This document shows, piece after piece, positions 1 to 9,758 of a stretch of 64,000 bases of DNA (the stretch's first letter is position 1; every line of letters begins with the position of its first letter). Location: positions 3,022,501-3,086,500 of the forward strand of contig JAUIMM010000702.1 in assembly GCA_031769625.1 (NCBI GenBank). The letters are read 5' to 3'. The translations under genes were made by a program, and so were the position numbers. The notes under the pieces are model-generated. The model worked only from the letters and a program-made list of their open reading frames with translations, made no database searches and had not been told where the DNA came from. Origin of the DNA: Taudactylus pleione. Lineage: Eukaryota; Chordata; Amphibia; Anura; Myobatrachidae.

Positions 1-64
1 CTGCTTCTGCAAAAGCCTGATGAGGGGAAAGACCTGACTCAAGCTGGCAGTGTCTGAACTGACT

Positions 65-2257
65 TCATGTTTGGCAAGTTCGAAGGGCTGGAGAACCTTG
101 CACAACCTCGGAAATCATTCTCCACTGCGCTTGAGTCAGGTGCATACCCCCTCCTTTGCCTATGTCATGGGTGGATGTATAGGCTTGAATGGCCTTTTGC
201 TGCTCCTCCATCCTCTGAAGCATATAGAGGGTTGAGTTCCACCGCGTCACAACCTCTTGCTTCAGGTGATGGCGGGGCAGGTTCAAGAGTGTTTGCCGGC
301 GCTCCAGTCTTCGGCACGAAGTCGCTGAATGGCGAAAGTGGCCATAAATTTTTCGGGCCACCCAAAGCGTCTCCTGCACGCCCCTGTCGCTTTTCAGAAA
401 ATTCTGCACCACCAAGTTTATTGTGTGAGCAAAACATGGGATGTGCTGGAATTTACCCAGATGTAATGCCCGCACAATATTGGTGGCGTTGTCAGATATC
501 ACAAATCCCCAGGAGAGTCTAAGTGGGGTAAGCCACTGGGCGATGATTTCCCTCAGTTTCTCTAAGAGGTTGTCAGTGGTGTGCCTCTTACTGAAACCGG
601 TGATACACAGCGTAGTCTGCCTTGGAACGAGCTGGCATTTCTGAGATGCTGCTACTGGTGACGCTGCTGCTATTGCTGCGTAAGGTGATACATCTACCCA
701 GTGGGCTGTCACAGTCATATAGTCCTTAGTCTGCCCTGTTCCACTTGTCCACATGTCCGTGGTTAAGTGGACATTGGGTACAACGGCATTTTTCAGGACA
801 CTGAGGACACTTTTTCTGATGTTTCTGTACAGTCTCGGTATCGCCTGCCTAGTGAAGTGGAATCTAGATGGGATTTGGAAGCGGGGACACACTACCTCCA
901 TCAATTGTCTAAATCCCACTGCACTAATGGCGGATAACGGACGCACGTCTAACACCAACATAGCAGTCAAGGCCTCAGTTATACGTTTTGCTTCAGGATG
1001 ACTGCTGTCGTACTTCATCCTCCTCGCTAAGGACTGTTGGAGGGTCAATTGTTTAGTAAAAGTAGTGGTGTTCCTACTTCCTCTCTGGGATGATGAACGA
1101 CTCCCAGCAGCAGCAACAGCAGCAGCGGCAGCAGGAGGCGTAGCAATGCAGGATCCTCCGGAGGAATCCCAGATAGGAGAGTCAGTCATGCCAGTGAAAT
1201 GGCCTGCAGGACTACTTCCGATCCTGACTAAGGAGGAAATTGATGAGGAGGGAGTTGACGGTGTTGTTTGCAGGCGCTTGGATACAACAGGACAACGGGA
1301 TTTAGGTGTCCCTGGACTGCTTACAGTCTTAGCCAAAGTTTCTGAACTTGACAGTAACTTTTTATGAACGCGCTGCAGGTGCCGTATAAGGGTGGATGTT
1401 CCTAGGTTGTTAACGTCCCTACCCCTACTTATTCCACCTTTACATATGGTACATATGGCAAGACAGTTGTTGTCCGGATTTGGATAGAAATATTGCCAGA
1501 CCAAAGAGGTGGAATGTTTGGTCTTCTGCCCAGGCATGACCGTGATGGGCTTTTTCATCCCACGGACAACAACTGTCTCTCCCGGAGCCTGATTTAAACA
1601 AACCACATCACCATCAGAATCCTCCTCGCCGACTTCCTCCTCAGCGCCAGCTACACCAGTATCCTCATCCTGTTGTACTTCAACAGTGACATCTTCAATT
1701 TGCATATCAGCAAGTGGACTGTGTGTGCTCCTTTCAGCACTTGCAGGGGGCGTGCAAATGGTGGAAAGAGCCACCTCTTCCCGTCCAGTGCTGGGAAGGT
1801 CAGGCATCGCAAACGCAACCACACTTGGACTCTCCTTGGGGATTTGTGATATCTTCTTAGAATGCACAGTTCTTCGCTGTGCTTTTGCCAGCTTAACTCG
1901 TTTGATTTTTTTAGCGGGAGGAGGGCTTCCATCGTCATGTGAAGCTGAACCACTAGTCATGAACATAGGGAAAGACCTTAGCCATTCCTTGCCACTCCGT
2001 GTCGTAAATGGCATATTGGCAAGTTTACGTTTCTCTTCAGATGATTTAAATGTTTTTTTCAAGGTCATTTTCCTGAACTTTGTCATTTGGGATTGTATGT
2101 GCCCTCTACTATGACATTGGGCATCGGCCTTGGCAGACGACGTTGATGGCATGTTATAGTCTATGTCATGACTAGTGGCAGCAGCTTCAGCACTAGGAGG
2201 AAGTGGTTCTTGATCTTTCCCTATTTTATTTTTATCAGAAAAAGTTTGGTCCTCCAT
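65..2257 (-). CDS. hAT transposase with BED zinc finger (C-terminus frameshifted, cut by window)
   Basis: A 730-codon frame starting with MEDQTFSDKNK. Residues 1-250 are low-complexity, basic then acidic. A BED zinc finger lies at about 250-305: VWQYFY, then the CTIC cysteine pair and the HLQRVH histidines. The hAT RNase H-like fold follows: first acidic residue in TTDMWTS near residue 500, DNATNI near 588, the CFAHTINLVV motif, and RWNST near 670. Cut-and-paste nuclease of the hAT superfamily (ZBED-like). The last 15 residues are out of frame: around position 105-112 this copy has one extra base relative to the copy at 29275, so the true protein continues leftward in another frame. The C-terminal dimerisation region falls outside the window. 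Long frame with a single defect suggests recent activity. Confidence 0.88.
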   Translation of the reverse strand: MEDQTFSDKNKIGKDQEPLPPSAEAAATSHDIDYNMPSTSSAKADAQCHSRGHIQSQMTKFRKMTLKKTFKSSEEKRKLANMPFTTRSGKEWLRSFPMFMTSGSASHDDGSPPPAKKIKRVKLAKAQRRTVHSKKISQIPKESPSVVAFAMPDLPSTGREEVALSTICTPPASAERSTHSPLADMQIEDVTVEVQQDEDTGVAGAEEEVGEEDSDGDVVCLNQAPGETVVVRGMKKPITVMPGQKTKHSTSLVWQYFYPNPDNNCLAICTICKGGISRGRDVNNLGTSTLIRHLQRVHKKLLSSSETLAKTVSSPGTPKSRCPVVSKRLQTTPSTPSSSISSLVRIGSSPAGHFTGMTDSPIWDSSGGSCIATPPAAAAAVAAAGSRSSSQRGSRNTTTFTKQLTLQQSLARRMKYDSSHPEAKRITEALTAMLVLDVRPLSAISAVGFRQLMEVVCPRFQIPSRFHFTRQAIPRLYRNIRKSVLSVLKNAVVPNVHLTTDMWTSGTGQTKDYMTVTAHWVDVSPYAAIAAASPVAASQKCQLVPRQTTLCITGFSKRHTTDNLLEKLREIIAQWLTPLRLSWGFVISDNATNIVRALHLGKFQHIPCFAHTINLVVQNFLKSDRGVQETLWVARKIYGHFRHSATSCRRLERRQTLLNLPRHHLKQEVVTRWNSTLYMLQRMEEQQKAIQAYTSTHDIGKGGGMHLTQAQWRMISEVVQGSPALRTCQT

Positions 2258-2274
2258 TTAAGTTATATTGATAT

Positions 2275-3690
2275 ATACGTGCGGCTAAGGCGCACACAAA
2301 CACAGAAAAGAATTTTTTATTTTTGTTGGAGACTAGTGCACTTTGGGGGTTACACCACCCTTTAAGAAATGAGCCAGCCGGCCCTTTACTTATGGGACAC
2401 AGGCGCACACTTGGCGCTGCTCCTTTGTTGATGCACGTGCAGCCACAGTGCACACAATTCACAAACACAGAAAAAAATTTTTTATTTTGTTTGGAGTGCC
2501 CTTTGGGGGTTTCAGCACCCTTTAACGGACAAGCCAGCCGGCCTTTTACATATGGGACACAGGCGCACGCTTGGCGCTGCTCCTTCGTTGATGCACGTGC
2601 AGCCACAGTGCACACAATTCACAAACACAGAAAAATATATTTTTGTATTTTGTTTGGAGTCCCCTTTGGGGGTTACAGCACCCTTTAACGGTCAATCCAG
2701 CCGGCCCTTTATTTATGGGACACAGGCGCACACTTGGCACTACTTTGTTGATGGACATGCGGCTACTGCGCACACAATTCACAAACACAGAAAATATTTT
2801 TTTATTTTGTTTGGAGTGTACTTTGGGGGTTACAGCACCCTTTAACGGTCAATCCAGCTGGCCCTTTATTTATGGGACACAGGCACACGCTTGGCACTAC
2901 TTTGTTGATGCACGTGCGGCTACTGCGCACACAATTCACAAACACAGAAAATATTTTTTTATTTTGTTTGGAGTGTACTTTGGGGTTTACAGCACCCTTT
3001 AGCGGTCAATCCAGCCGGCCCTTTATTTATGGGACACAGATGCACGCTTGGCACTACTTTGTTGATGCACGTGCGGCTACTGCGCACACAATTCACAAAC
3101 ACAGAAAATATTTTTTTATTTTGTTTGGAGTGTACTTTGGGGGTTACAGCACCCTTTAACGGACAAGCCAACCGGCCTTTTACTTATGGGACACAGGCGC
3201 ACGCTTGGCACTACTTTGTTGATGCACGTGTGGCTACTGCGCACACATTTCACAAACACAAAAAAAAAATTTTTTTTATTTTGTTTGGAGTGCCCTTTGG
3301 GGGTTACAGCACCCTTTAGTGGTCAATCCAGCCGGCCCTTTATTTATGGGACACAGGCGCATGCTTGGCACTACTTTGTTGATGCACGTGCGGCTACTGC
3401 GCACACAATTCACAAACACAAAAAAATATATTTTTTTATTTTGTTTGGAGTGCCCTTTGGGGGTTACAGCACCCTTTAATGGACAAGCCAGCCGGCCTTT
3501 TACTTATGGGACACAGGCGCACGCTTGGCGCTGCTCCTTTGTTGATGCACGTGCAGCCACAGTGCACACAATTCACAAACAGAATATATTTTTTTATTTT
3601 GCTTGGAGTGCACTTTGGGGGTTACAGCACCCTTTAACGGTCAAGCCAGCCGGCCCTTTATGTATGCACACAATTCACAACCACAGAAAA
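2275..3690. repeat. 157-bp tandem array in the hAT 5' region, about nine units
   Basis: Units recur at 157-bp steps (for example the GCACGTGC core near 2911, 3068 and 3388). Each unit has GATGCACGTGC (an E-box palindrome in most units), CACAATTCACAAACACAG, an A/T-rich run, a GGAGTGCACTTTGGGGG-like stretch, and CAGCACCCTTTAAC. Units vary by point changes and short A/T-run differences. It lies between the transposase start and the 5' terminus, so it is probably the leader or promoter region of the transposon. The overlapping 80-140-codon frames on both strands come from the repeat and are not genes. Confidence 0.9.
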
Positions 3691-3699
3691 AATATTTTT

Positions 3700-4207
3700 T
3701 TTTTTAGCACTTGGGGGGAGCACCCCTGATGGACAAAGCACCCCCTGGACAACACTACAGCACCCCTTAAGGACTGGGACACTGCACAGGACTTTGGAGT
3801 GGACACAGCCCCTATGGACAACTGACTGCACAACACAGTCCAGCCAGCCCCTATGGACTTTGAAGTAGTGGACACAGCCCCTATGGACAACAGCAGCACA
3901 GCGTAGCACAGCACAGCACAACACTACACTGCACTACACTACAACACTACACTACACTACACAACCCAGCCAGCCCTAACTCCCACCCTCCCTCTTCACT
4001 GTCCACAGCCGAGTGAGAAAATGGCGCCGACGCAGGTACCTTATATAGGATCCAAAACCCGCGAGACCCGGAAGGCGGGATGATGACGTTTTGCCTCGAT
4101 TTCAGATCCGAGTCAGGTGGGAAAAGTCGAGCCTGACTCGGATCGGCCTCGGATCGGGGGGGCTCGGGGGGGTTCGGATTTCAGAAATCCGAACCCGCTC
4201 ACCCCTA
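3700..4207 (-). promoter_or_regulatory. 5' terminal region of the hAT element
   Basis: GC-rich end module shared with copies at 31960-32349 and 62930-63477. It includes ATGGCGCCGACGC, a CTTATATAGGATCC stretch with a TATA-like core, a GATGATGACGTTTTGCC motif, and an imperfect inverted repeat of CTGACTCGGATC and GGATTTC/GAAATCC before the terminus. The TATA-like sequence lies on both strands (palindromic TATATA), so it may serve the leftward transposase transcript. That role is inferred. Confidence 0.6.
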
Positions 4208-4640
4208 ATTATTATTATTATTATCATTATTATTATTATTATCCTTTACTTATATGGTGCCATAAGGGTTCCGCACTACCACCAAAGTATATAAACAAAT
4301 GAGCACACAAGACATACATTTATTAACAGTACAAACAATGCAGGACAAATACATGATTTATAAACATTGCTGCATAACACTTAAATAAGCAGCATGTGTC
4401 AGGAACCAAGTGTTAGGTACTTGTAAATTAAAGTATAAGTAAGGTAAGGAGAAGCATGTGAGGGAAGAGGGCCCTGACCATGAGCTTACATTCTAAAGGG
4501 GAGGGGGCAGACAAACAGGGGTGACACAGATGGGCTGGATTGTGAGGAAGGAACATGGAGTAGTTGGTTAGGATGAGCGCTGGAAAGATTTGAGGAAGAA
4601 AGGGGTCTTGAGATATTATTGAATGCAGTTTTTTTATCCT
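4208..4640 (-). mobile_element. L2-type LINE 3' end fragment
   Basis: Begins with an ATT/ATC microsatellite and TATATGGTGCCATAAGGG. The stretch at about 4470-4620 is recognisably the reverse complement of 6040-6230 in the plus-strand L2 (shared GAGCTTACATTCTAAAGG, GCAGACAAACAGG, GTGACACAGATGGG). It is therefore the 3' end of a related non-LTR element, or a SINE carrying that tail, in reverse orientation. No coding capacity of note. Confidence 0.75.
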
Positions 4641-4649
4641 TCCTGCAAT

Positions 4650-6712
4650 CAGGGCCGCCATCAGGGGGAGGGGATTGCTGGGACTGGAGTCCTGGGCCCG
4701 GACTCTTGGTAGAAAGGGGGGTCCGCTGTAGTTTCTGGTCATTTTTTCTTTTTTATGGAGATCTAAAAACCTACCCTTGATCCTAATACTCTCTTCCACT
4801 ACTGTCCCATCTCTCTCCTCCTTTTTGCCTCCAAGCTCCTTGAGCGTGTTGTTTACAACCGCCTTACCACCTTTCTTTCCTCCCACTCCCTCCTTGAACC
4901 TTTTCAGTCTGGCTTCCGTTCTCTCCACTCCACAGAAACTGCCCTCACTAAAGTCAGCAACGACCTCCTTGCTGCTAAATCAAGGGCCACTACTCTCTAC
5001 TCATTCTCCTTGACCTCTCTGCTGCTTTCGACACTGTGGACCACCCTCTCCTTCTGCAAATAATTCACTCCCTTAGTCTACGTGACACTGCCCTCTCCTG
5101 GCTGTCCTCCTACCTTTCTGACCGATCCTTCTCTGTCTCCTCTCATGACTCCTTTTCCCCCCACAGCCTCTTACAGTATGTGTTCCCCAAGGTTCTGTTC
5201 TTGGACCTCTCCTTTTCTCACTCTATACATCCTCACTAGGTGAACTCATGAGCTCTTTTGATCTCCAATATCATCTCTATGCTAATGATACTCAGATGTA
5301 CCTTTCCTTCCCTGACCTCTCCCCCTCTCTACTCACTCGTATATCCAACCGTCTCTCTGCCACCTCTTCCTGGATGTACCAGCGATTTCTTAAACTTAAT
5401 ATGTCTAAGACTGAGCTAATCATCTTCCCTCCCCCCTACATAACCACACTTCCCACCATTTCTTTATCAATTGATGGCACAACTATCTCCTCTAGCTCCA
5501 AAGTGTGCTATCTTTGAGTTACCCTGGACTCCTCCCTCTCCTTCAAACCACATATCCAGAATCTCTCACAGTCCTGTCATTTTCATCTTAAAAATATTTC
5601 CAAGATTAGACCCTTTCTCACCCAGGATGCCTCTAAAACCCTCATTCACTCATTGTTCATCTCCAGATGGGACTACTGTAACCTCCTCCTATCTGGCCTC
5701 CCCAACTCCCTTCTCTACCCTCTCCAGTCCATCCTCAATGCTGCTGCTCAGCTCATCTTCCTCTCAAAACGCTCTGCATCTGTGTCCCCTCTCCTACAAG
5801 CTCTCCACTGGCTCCCCTTCCCTTTCAGGACACAATTTAAGGTTCTCACACTCACTTACAAAGCCCTCACCCATTCTTCTCCCACTTACATCTCGGACCT
5901 CATCTCCTTTCACTCTCCTGTCTGCCCTCTTCGTTCAACAAATGCAAGCCACCTTTCATGCCAATTGATTACTTCCTCCCACCTCCAAGATTTTGCCCGC
6001 ACTACTCCCCACCTTTGAAACTCTCTCCCTCTTCCCATCAGACTCTCCACATCTCTACAATCCTTCAAACAGGCTCTCAAGACCCACTATTTAATCAAAG
6101 TCTTCCAGCTCTCATCTTAACTTGCTGCTACATGCTCCTTCCTCCCTGTCTACCCCATCTGTGTCACACCTGTTTGTCTGCCCCTCCCCTTTAGAATGTA
6201 AGCTCTTGCAAGCAGGGCCCTCTACCCTCTTGTGCTTCTCCGTTCTCTACTTTCATCTACTTCTTACTCCCCACTAGGGTACCTAACACTTGGTTGCTTT
6301 GCTCTGTTGCTTCTCTGGGTGTTATGGTCGCCAATGTAGCAATGTATATTATTCATGTCCTTTATTGTATTGTACTGTAAGTCACTGGTCAACCTATTTG
6401 TTTATGTACTTTGTAAGGCGCTGCGGAACACTTGTGGTGCCATATAAATAAATGATAATAATAATAATCTAATCAGAAGATTAGAATGAGCCGGCGGGCA
6501 CTAGGACCCGCACAGCTCTAACAGCTGCGGTCCATCCGGCAACACGACTGCACATGCGTAGGAGCGTCAATGCCCCAGATTAAGCAGAGGGGATGGCAGT
6601 GGCACGTGAAGCCTGTAAGTTTAAATGCGTTGTGCTATGCCTGTGAAAGAGGGGAGGTTTTGTCAGTCGGTTTTGTCAGTCCCGGGCCTCACAATTTCTG
6701 ATGGCAGCCCTG
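4650..6712. mobile_element. hAT MITE carrying an internal LINE insertion
   Basis: Ends are CAGGGCCGCCATCAG and CTGATGGCAGCCCTG (one mismatch as inverted repeats). The flanks are CCTGCAAT (4642-4649) and CCTACAAT (6713-6720), a 7-of-8 match typical of an 8-bp hAT target duplication. The inside is mostly the L2 LINE at 4757-6474; the remaining MITE sequence is about 110 bp on the left and 240 bp on the right. Confidence 0.85.
4757..6474 (+). pseudogene. L2/CR1-clade LINE reverse transcriptase, 5'-truncated and broken
   Basis: Codes in several frames for the C-terminal half of a LINE ORF2. Visible motifs are PISLLP-like and [11 protein letters not shown] near 4800-4860, [13 protein letters not shown] near 4910-4950, SAAFDTVDH near 5020-5045, and a catalytic box YANDTQ near 5278-5295, where the family norm is YxDD (one active-site residue changed). 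Downstream FSLKPHIQNL- and YCNLLLSGLP-like stretches (near 5540-5710) are typical of L2/CR1 C-termini. Frameshifts fall near 5013, 5230 and 5520. The 3' UTR ends with GGTGCCATATAAATAAATG and an AAT-repeat tail at 6455-6471. Dead copy. Confidence 0.88.
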
Positions 6713-6720
6713 CCTACAAT

Positions 6721-7821
6721 TGTGGAATTAAAACATGTGTTGGTTAATATAATTACATGTGTCAGACTACTAGCATAAATGTATTATGTTCATTTACATA
6801 TGAAACTTGTTAACCATTCTATACATGCCTACAGTGAAATAATGTTGGGTACACTCTACAGAGTAAAGTGGTGAGATAGGCCTGTCTGTTCATTCACAAT
6901 CACCTCCACATAATAATAGGCCCATCATCATAACAGCATGATGATGACCAGCCACCACCTGGTCACATGGGTTGGCCATAAATCATAAGTAATAAAATTG
7001 TATTTCTATTTTCCATACAAAATGATGCAATTTTTATACTTTTACATGTTTAAGGAGACATTGAGGCTGATAGTGTAGGGGGGTACACGCCCACATGGCC
7101 CTGGCCACACCCACACAGTACCTCCACTTCTTACAAAAGGACTTTGAACATTTTCAGCCCCAGGCCCATGTGGCTCTTAATCCAACCCTGCCTACGGGTA
7201 GAGGAGCTATATGCCTCCTCTGAGCAGGACTGGTTTGTCTGCTTCTGACAAGTTTTTCTTGCCTGCTTTGGGCAATACCAGGGAATTAATCATTTTTGCT
7301 TGAAAAACTTCCCTGAGATTATCTATTTTTGTACTGTTTGAACTGATTTTGCATAATAAACATCTGCCTTGCACTTGTTCCCACTTCTATAAATAGAGTT
7401 CAAGTGGCTCTTATCAGATCTTACCTCAGAACCTGAGAGGAATTTATACTCTTTTTCTTAAATTAACATAATAAAGGTTATATTTTACCACCCATTATAC
7501 TTTACAAAAAAGGAATTTCTTCTTTATATTTTAGCTCTACCCAATATCTTTTTTGAGGAATTTATACTTCAGACGTTTTTTAAAAACAATCCTGTTTTTT
7601 TTCCTCCTAATATTTTTTTCCTCTGAGGAAGTGGTTGGGGAGGAAACTGTAATATGCCTTTTGTGAGGCTTTCTGAGGTCTATTTGCACTTTTAATGGAG
7701 AAAACTGCAGTGTGTCTCTGGCCAAGCCTGACACTGCCTCCTCCTAGAGAAAATCTGATTCAGTGAGCAGTATCCCCGCCCAGTGCACAACCTAGCCTTC
7801 TGGCCAAGCGCAGTGTCACTG
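6721..7821. other. No gene recognised; AT-rich interspersed sequence
   Basis: No convincing frame, tRNA or RNA gene. A CTATAAATAGAG stretch near 7386 and the segment CTGAGGAAGTGGTTGGGG near 7622 look like parts of an old retroelement or other dispersed repeat, but no terminal structure could be found. Confidence 0.4.
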
Positions 7822-8049
7822 TAATGCTGGGTACACACTGGCCAATATATCGCCGTTCAATTGAATGGGCGACAGGGGCGTATCTATAATGGGTGCAGGG
7901 AGTGGTGTATCTAAGGGTCAGAGTGCCCCTGGCAAAATAAGGGACTGGCGCCCCCCCTCACAGCCCCGTCCCCTCACACAGCTTTTACTACTTTTAATAT
8001 TAAAAAACACACATTGGCATCCACAGGGAAAAAAACAGCCATCTCCCCT

Positions 8050-8530
8050 TCTAAGTAGCCCACTCCCCAGCCAGCCCTAGCAGGTCCCCTTCTGGTCCCC
8101 CACTCCCCAGCCAGCCCCAGCAGGTCCCCCTCTGTGCCCTCACTTCCCAGACAGCCCCAGCCTTTTATATCCCCCACTCCCCAGCCAGCCCTAGCAGGTC
8201 TCCTTCTGGTCCCCCACTCCACAGCCAGCCCAAGCAGGTCCCCCTCTGTGCCATCACTTCCCAGACAGCCCCAGCCTTTTATATCCCCCACTCCCCAGCC
8301 AGCCCTAGCAGGTCCCCCTCTGTGCCCTCACTTCCCAGACAGCCCCAGCCTTTTATATCCCCCACTCCCCAGCCAGCCCTAGCAGGTCCCCTTCTGGTCC
8401 CCCAGCCAGCCCCAGCAGGTCCCCCTCTGTGCCCTCACTTCCCAGACAGCCCCAGCCTTTTATATCCCCCACTCCCCAGCAGCCCCCCTTCTAAGTCCGC
8501 ACTCCCCAGCAGGCCCCCTTCTGTGCCACC
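8050..8530. repeat. C-rich minisatellite
   Basis: Alternating blocks of CCCACTCCCCAGCCAGCC, AGCAGGTCCCC and CACTTCCCAGACAGCCCC, with TTTTATATCCCC between, recur about four to five times as a composite unit of roughly 100 bp. Long proline/serine-rich frames here are repeat artefacts. Confidence 0.8.
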
Positions 8531-8723
8531 ACTCACCAGCCAAACCCAGCCTGTTATGTTCCCCACTCGGTCCACTCCCAAACCAGTCACCTTTCTAAGT
8601 ACCCACTCCCCAGTCAGCCCGGCAGGTCCCCTACCATGCCCCCAATCCCCACTTCCTACCTTTTTGCTGCAGTGCTCCCACGGGCCGCGGCTCCTCAGCC
8701 CGATCTTCAGCACTGGTCACGTG

Positions 8724-8920
8724 CGCCGGGTCTTCTCTCCACACAAAAAAAATATTGTCTCATGGTGCCGGCAGGTGCGCACTTCAGGAAGCTGCACGGT
8801 CGCAACAAGGATGAGGCTGCAGCTGCTGCCAGCCCTCCCTGGGCCGTGCAGCTTCCTGAAGTGCGCTCCTGCCGGCACCATGAGACAAAGTTTTTTTTTG
8901 TGTGGAGAGAAGACCCGGCG
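8724..8920. repeat. Long inverted repeat (76-bp arms, 44-bp loop)
   Basis: The left arm 8724-8799 (starting CGCCGGGTCTTCTCTCCACA) is nearly the reverse complement of the right arm 8844-8920 (ending GAGAGAAGACCCGGCG). Differences are mainly in the A-run and a few bases. The spacer (8800-8843) is CAG/CTG-rich. A transcript would form a long near-perfect hairpin. Confidence 0.88.
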
Positions 8921-9758
8921 CGTATCTACCACCTGGCTGTGGATGGCACAGCTGGGTGGCGCCCCCTCCTGGCTGGCGCCCCTGGTGACTGCCATCCAGG
9001 CCAATGTGTAGATACGCCCCTGGGTGCAGGGTGTGTGGGGAAGACAGGCCCCTGAGTCCAGGGGGGCCCTGCACCGCACACCCTGCATCCATAATATTAC
9101 CTACCTCTCTGGAGTCCCACGTCGGCGCGGGGGACCGGTGCTGTAAAACGACTGGAAAATGGCAGCGGCGGCCATTTTCCCGTCGGCCATTTTCCCGTTG
9201 TTTGCGCATGCTCAGTACAGGGAAAATGGCCACCGTGGCCATTTTCCCGGTGTCCTGTGCATACTCCCGGTGACCTGAGTCTATAACTCCGGCACTGGCC
9301 GTGCACAGCTCAGTGCGCTGCCAGCCACCGGGCGGAGAGGAGGGGGCCCGTGTTGGAGACTGCACACGGGCCCCCTCCTCTCTAGAAATGCCCCTGATGG
9401 GCGATATATTGTGTGCGCATCGGCCAGTGTGTACAGACAATATATCTGTGGACAACGTTGTTCACAGACATATCGCATCAACTGCGCAGCACAGCCAATT
9501 CCCATTATATCTGCAGTTATATTGGTGCATCCTGCAGTGTGTACAGGCGATTAGCCGACTGCCCATACACTTGCTGCAGAGACCGTGGGTGACTCACAAC
9601 TCAACTGGGCAGGAACATGTAAATGCCCGCCCAGTTGTGAAGTCACTCATGACACATCGGGCCACCGATTGGTAAGTGTGTGTGCACATACCAATCAACA
9701 GATAAAATGGTCGAACGGCCAACGGCTGACCCGTCGTCATAGTGTGTACCCAGCTTAA

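Larger units (their letters stand above)
1..4207 (-). mobile_element. BED-type hAT transposon, copy 1, truncated by the window edge
   Basis: The element reads right to left. Its 5' terminus is at 4207, where the minus strand begins TAGGGGTGAGCGGGTTCGG, a hAT-style end; the base runs ATTATTAT that follow belong to the neighbouring L2 tail. Inward come a GC-rich leader (about 3700-4207), a tandem array (2275-3690) and the transposase frame (2257 down to the window start). A near-identical second copy lies at about 28840-32349, and it supplies the C-terminal section missing here. The 3' terminus lies outside the window. Confidence 0.9.
7901..9021. mobile_element. Second hAT-like element nested inside the MITE
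   Basis: The ends AGTGGTGTATCTA and TAGATACGCCCCT are imperfect inverted repeats. The 10-mer GGGTGCAGGG lies on both sides (7891-7900 and 9022-9031), as expected for a duplicated target. It holds the C-rich minisatellite and a long inverted repeat. Confidence 0.75.
7873..9396. mobile_element. hAT MITE (CAGGGGCG ends) with perfect 8-bp target duplication
   Basis: Starts CAGGGGCGTATCTATAATGG and ends TCTAGAAATGCCCCTG. ATGGGCGA occurs at 7865-7872 and again at 9397-9404, an exact 8-bp duplication, diagnostic for hAT. Same family as 14420-14798 and 54892-55208. Its right part (9030-9396) has hairpins: AATGGCC/GGCCATT arms at about 9155-9250 and a GAGGAGGGGGCCC/GGGCCCCCTCCTC pair at about 9339-9382. 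Confidence 0.88.
7822..9757. mobile_element. MITE with TGCTGGGTACACACT ends, expanded by nested insertions
   Basis: Left end TAATGCTGGGTACACACTGG (7822 onward) and right end AGTGTGTACCCAGCTTA (to 9757) are inverted repeats. Without the nested element at 7873-9396 it would be about 400 bp and hold paired CGATATATTG-like motifs. Superfamily not decided; the outermost TAA/TTA could be part of the ends or a 3-bp duplication. Confidence 0.7.

Noticed and set aside
2235..3500. Overlapping 80-140-codon frames on both strands in the hAT array
   Set aside because: Same repeated peptide in shifting registers; products of the tandem unit.
7230..7745. Possible solo LTR (CTATAAATAGAG stretch)
   Set aside because: No paired ends, target duplication or second copy in the window.
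8322..9011. 229-codon proline/serine-rich frame
   Set aside because: Runs through a C-rich minisatellite and an inverted repeat; no family and no splice context.
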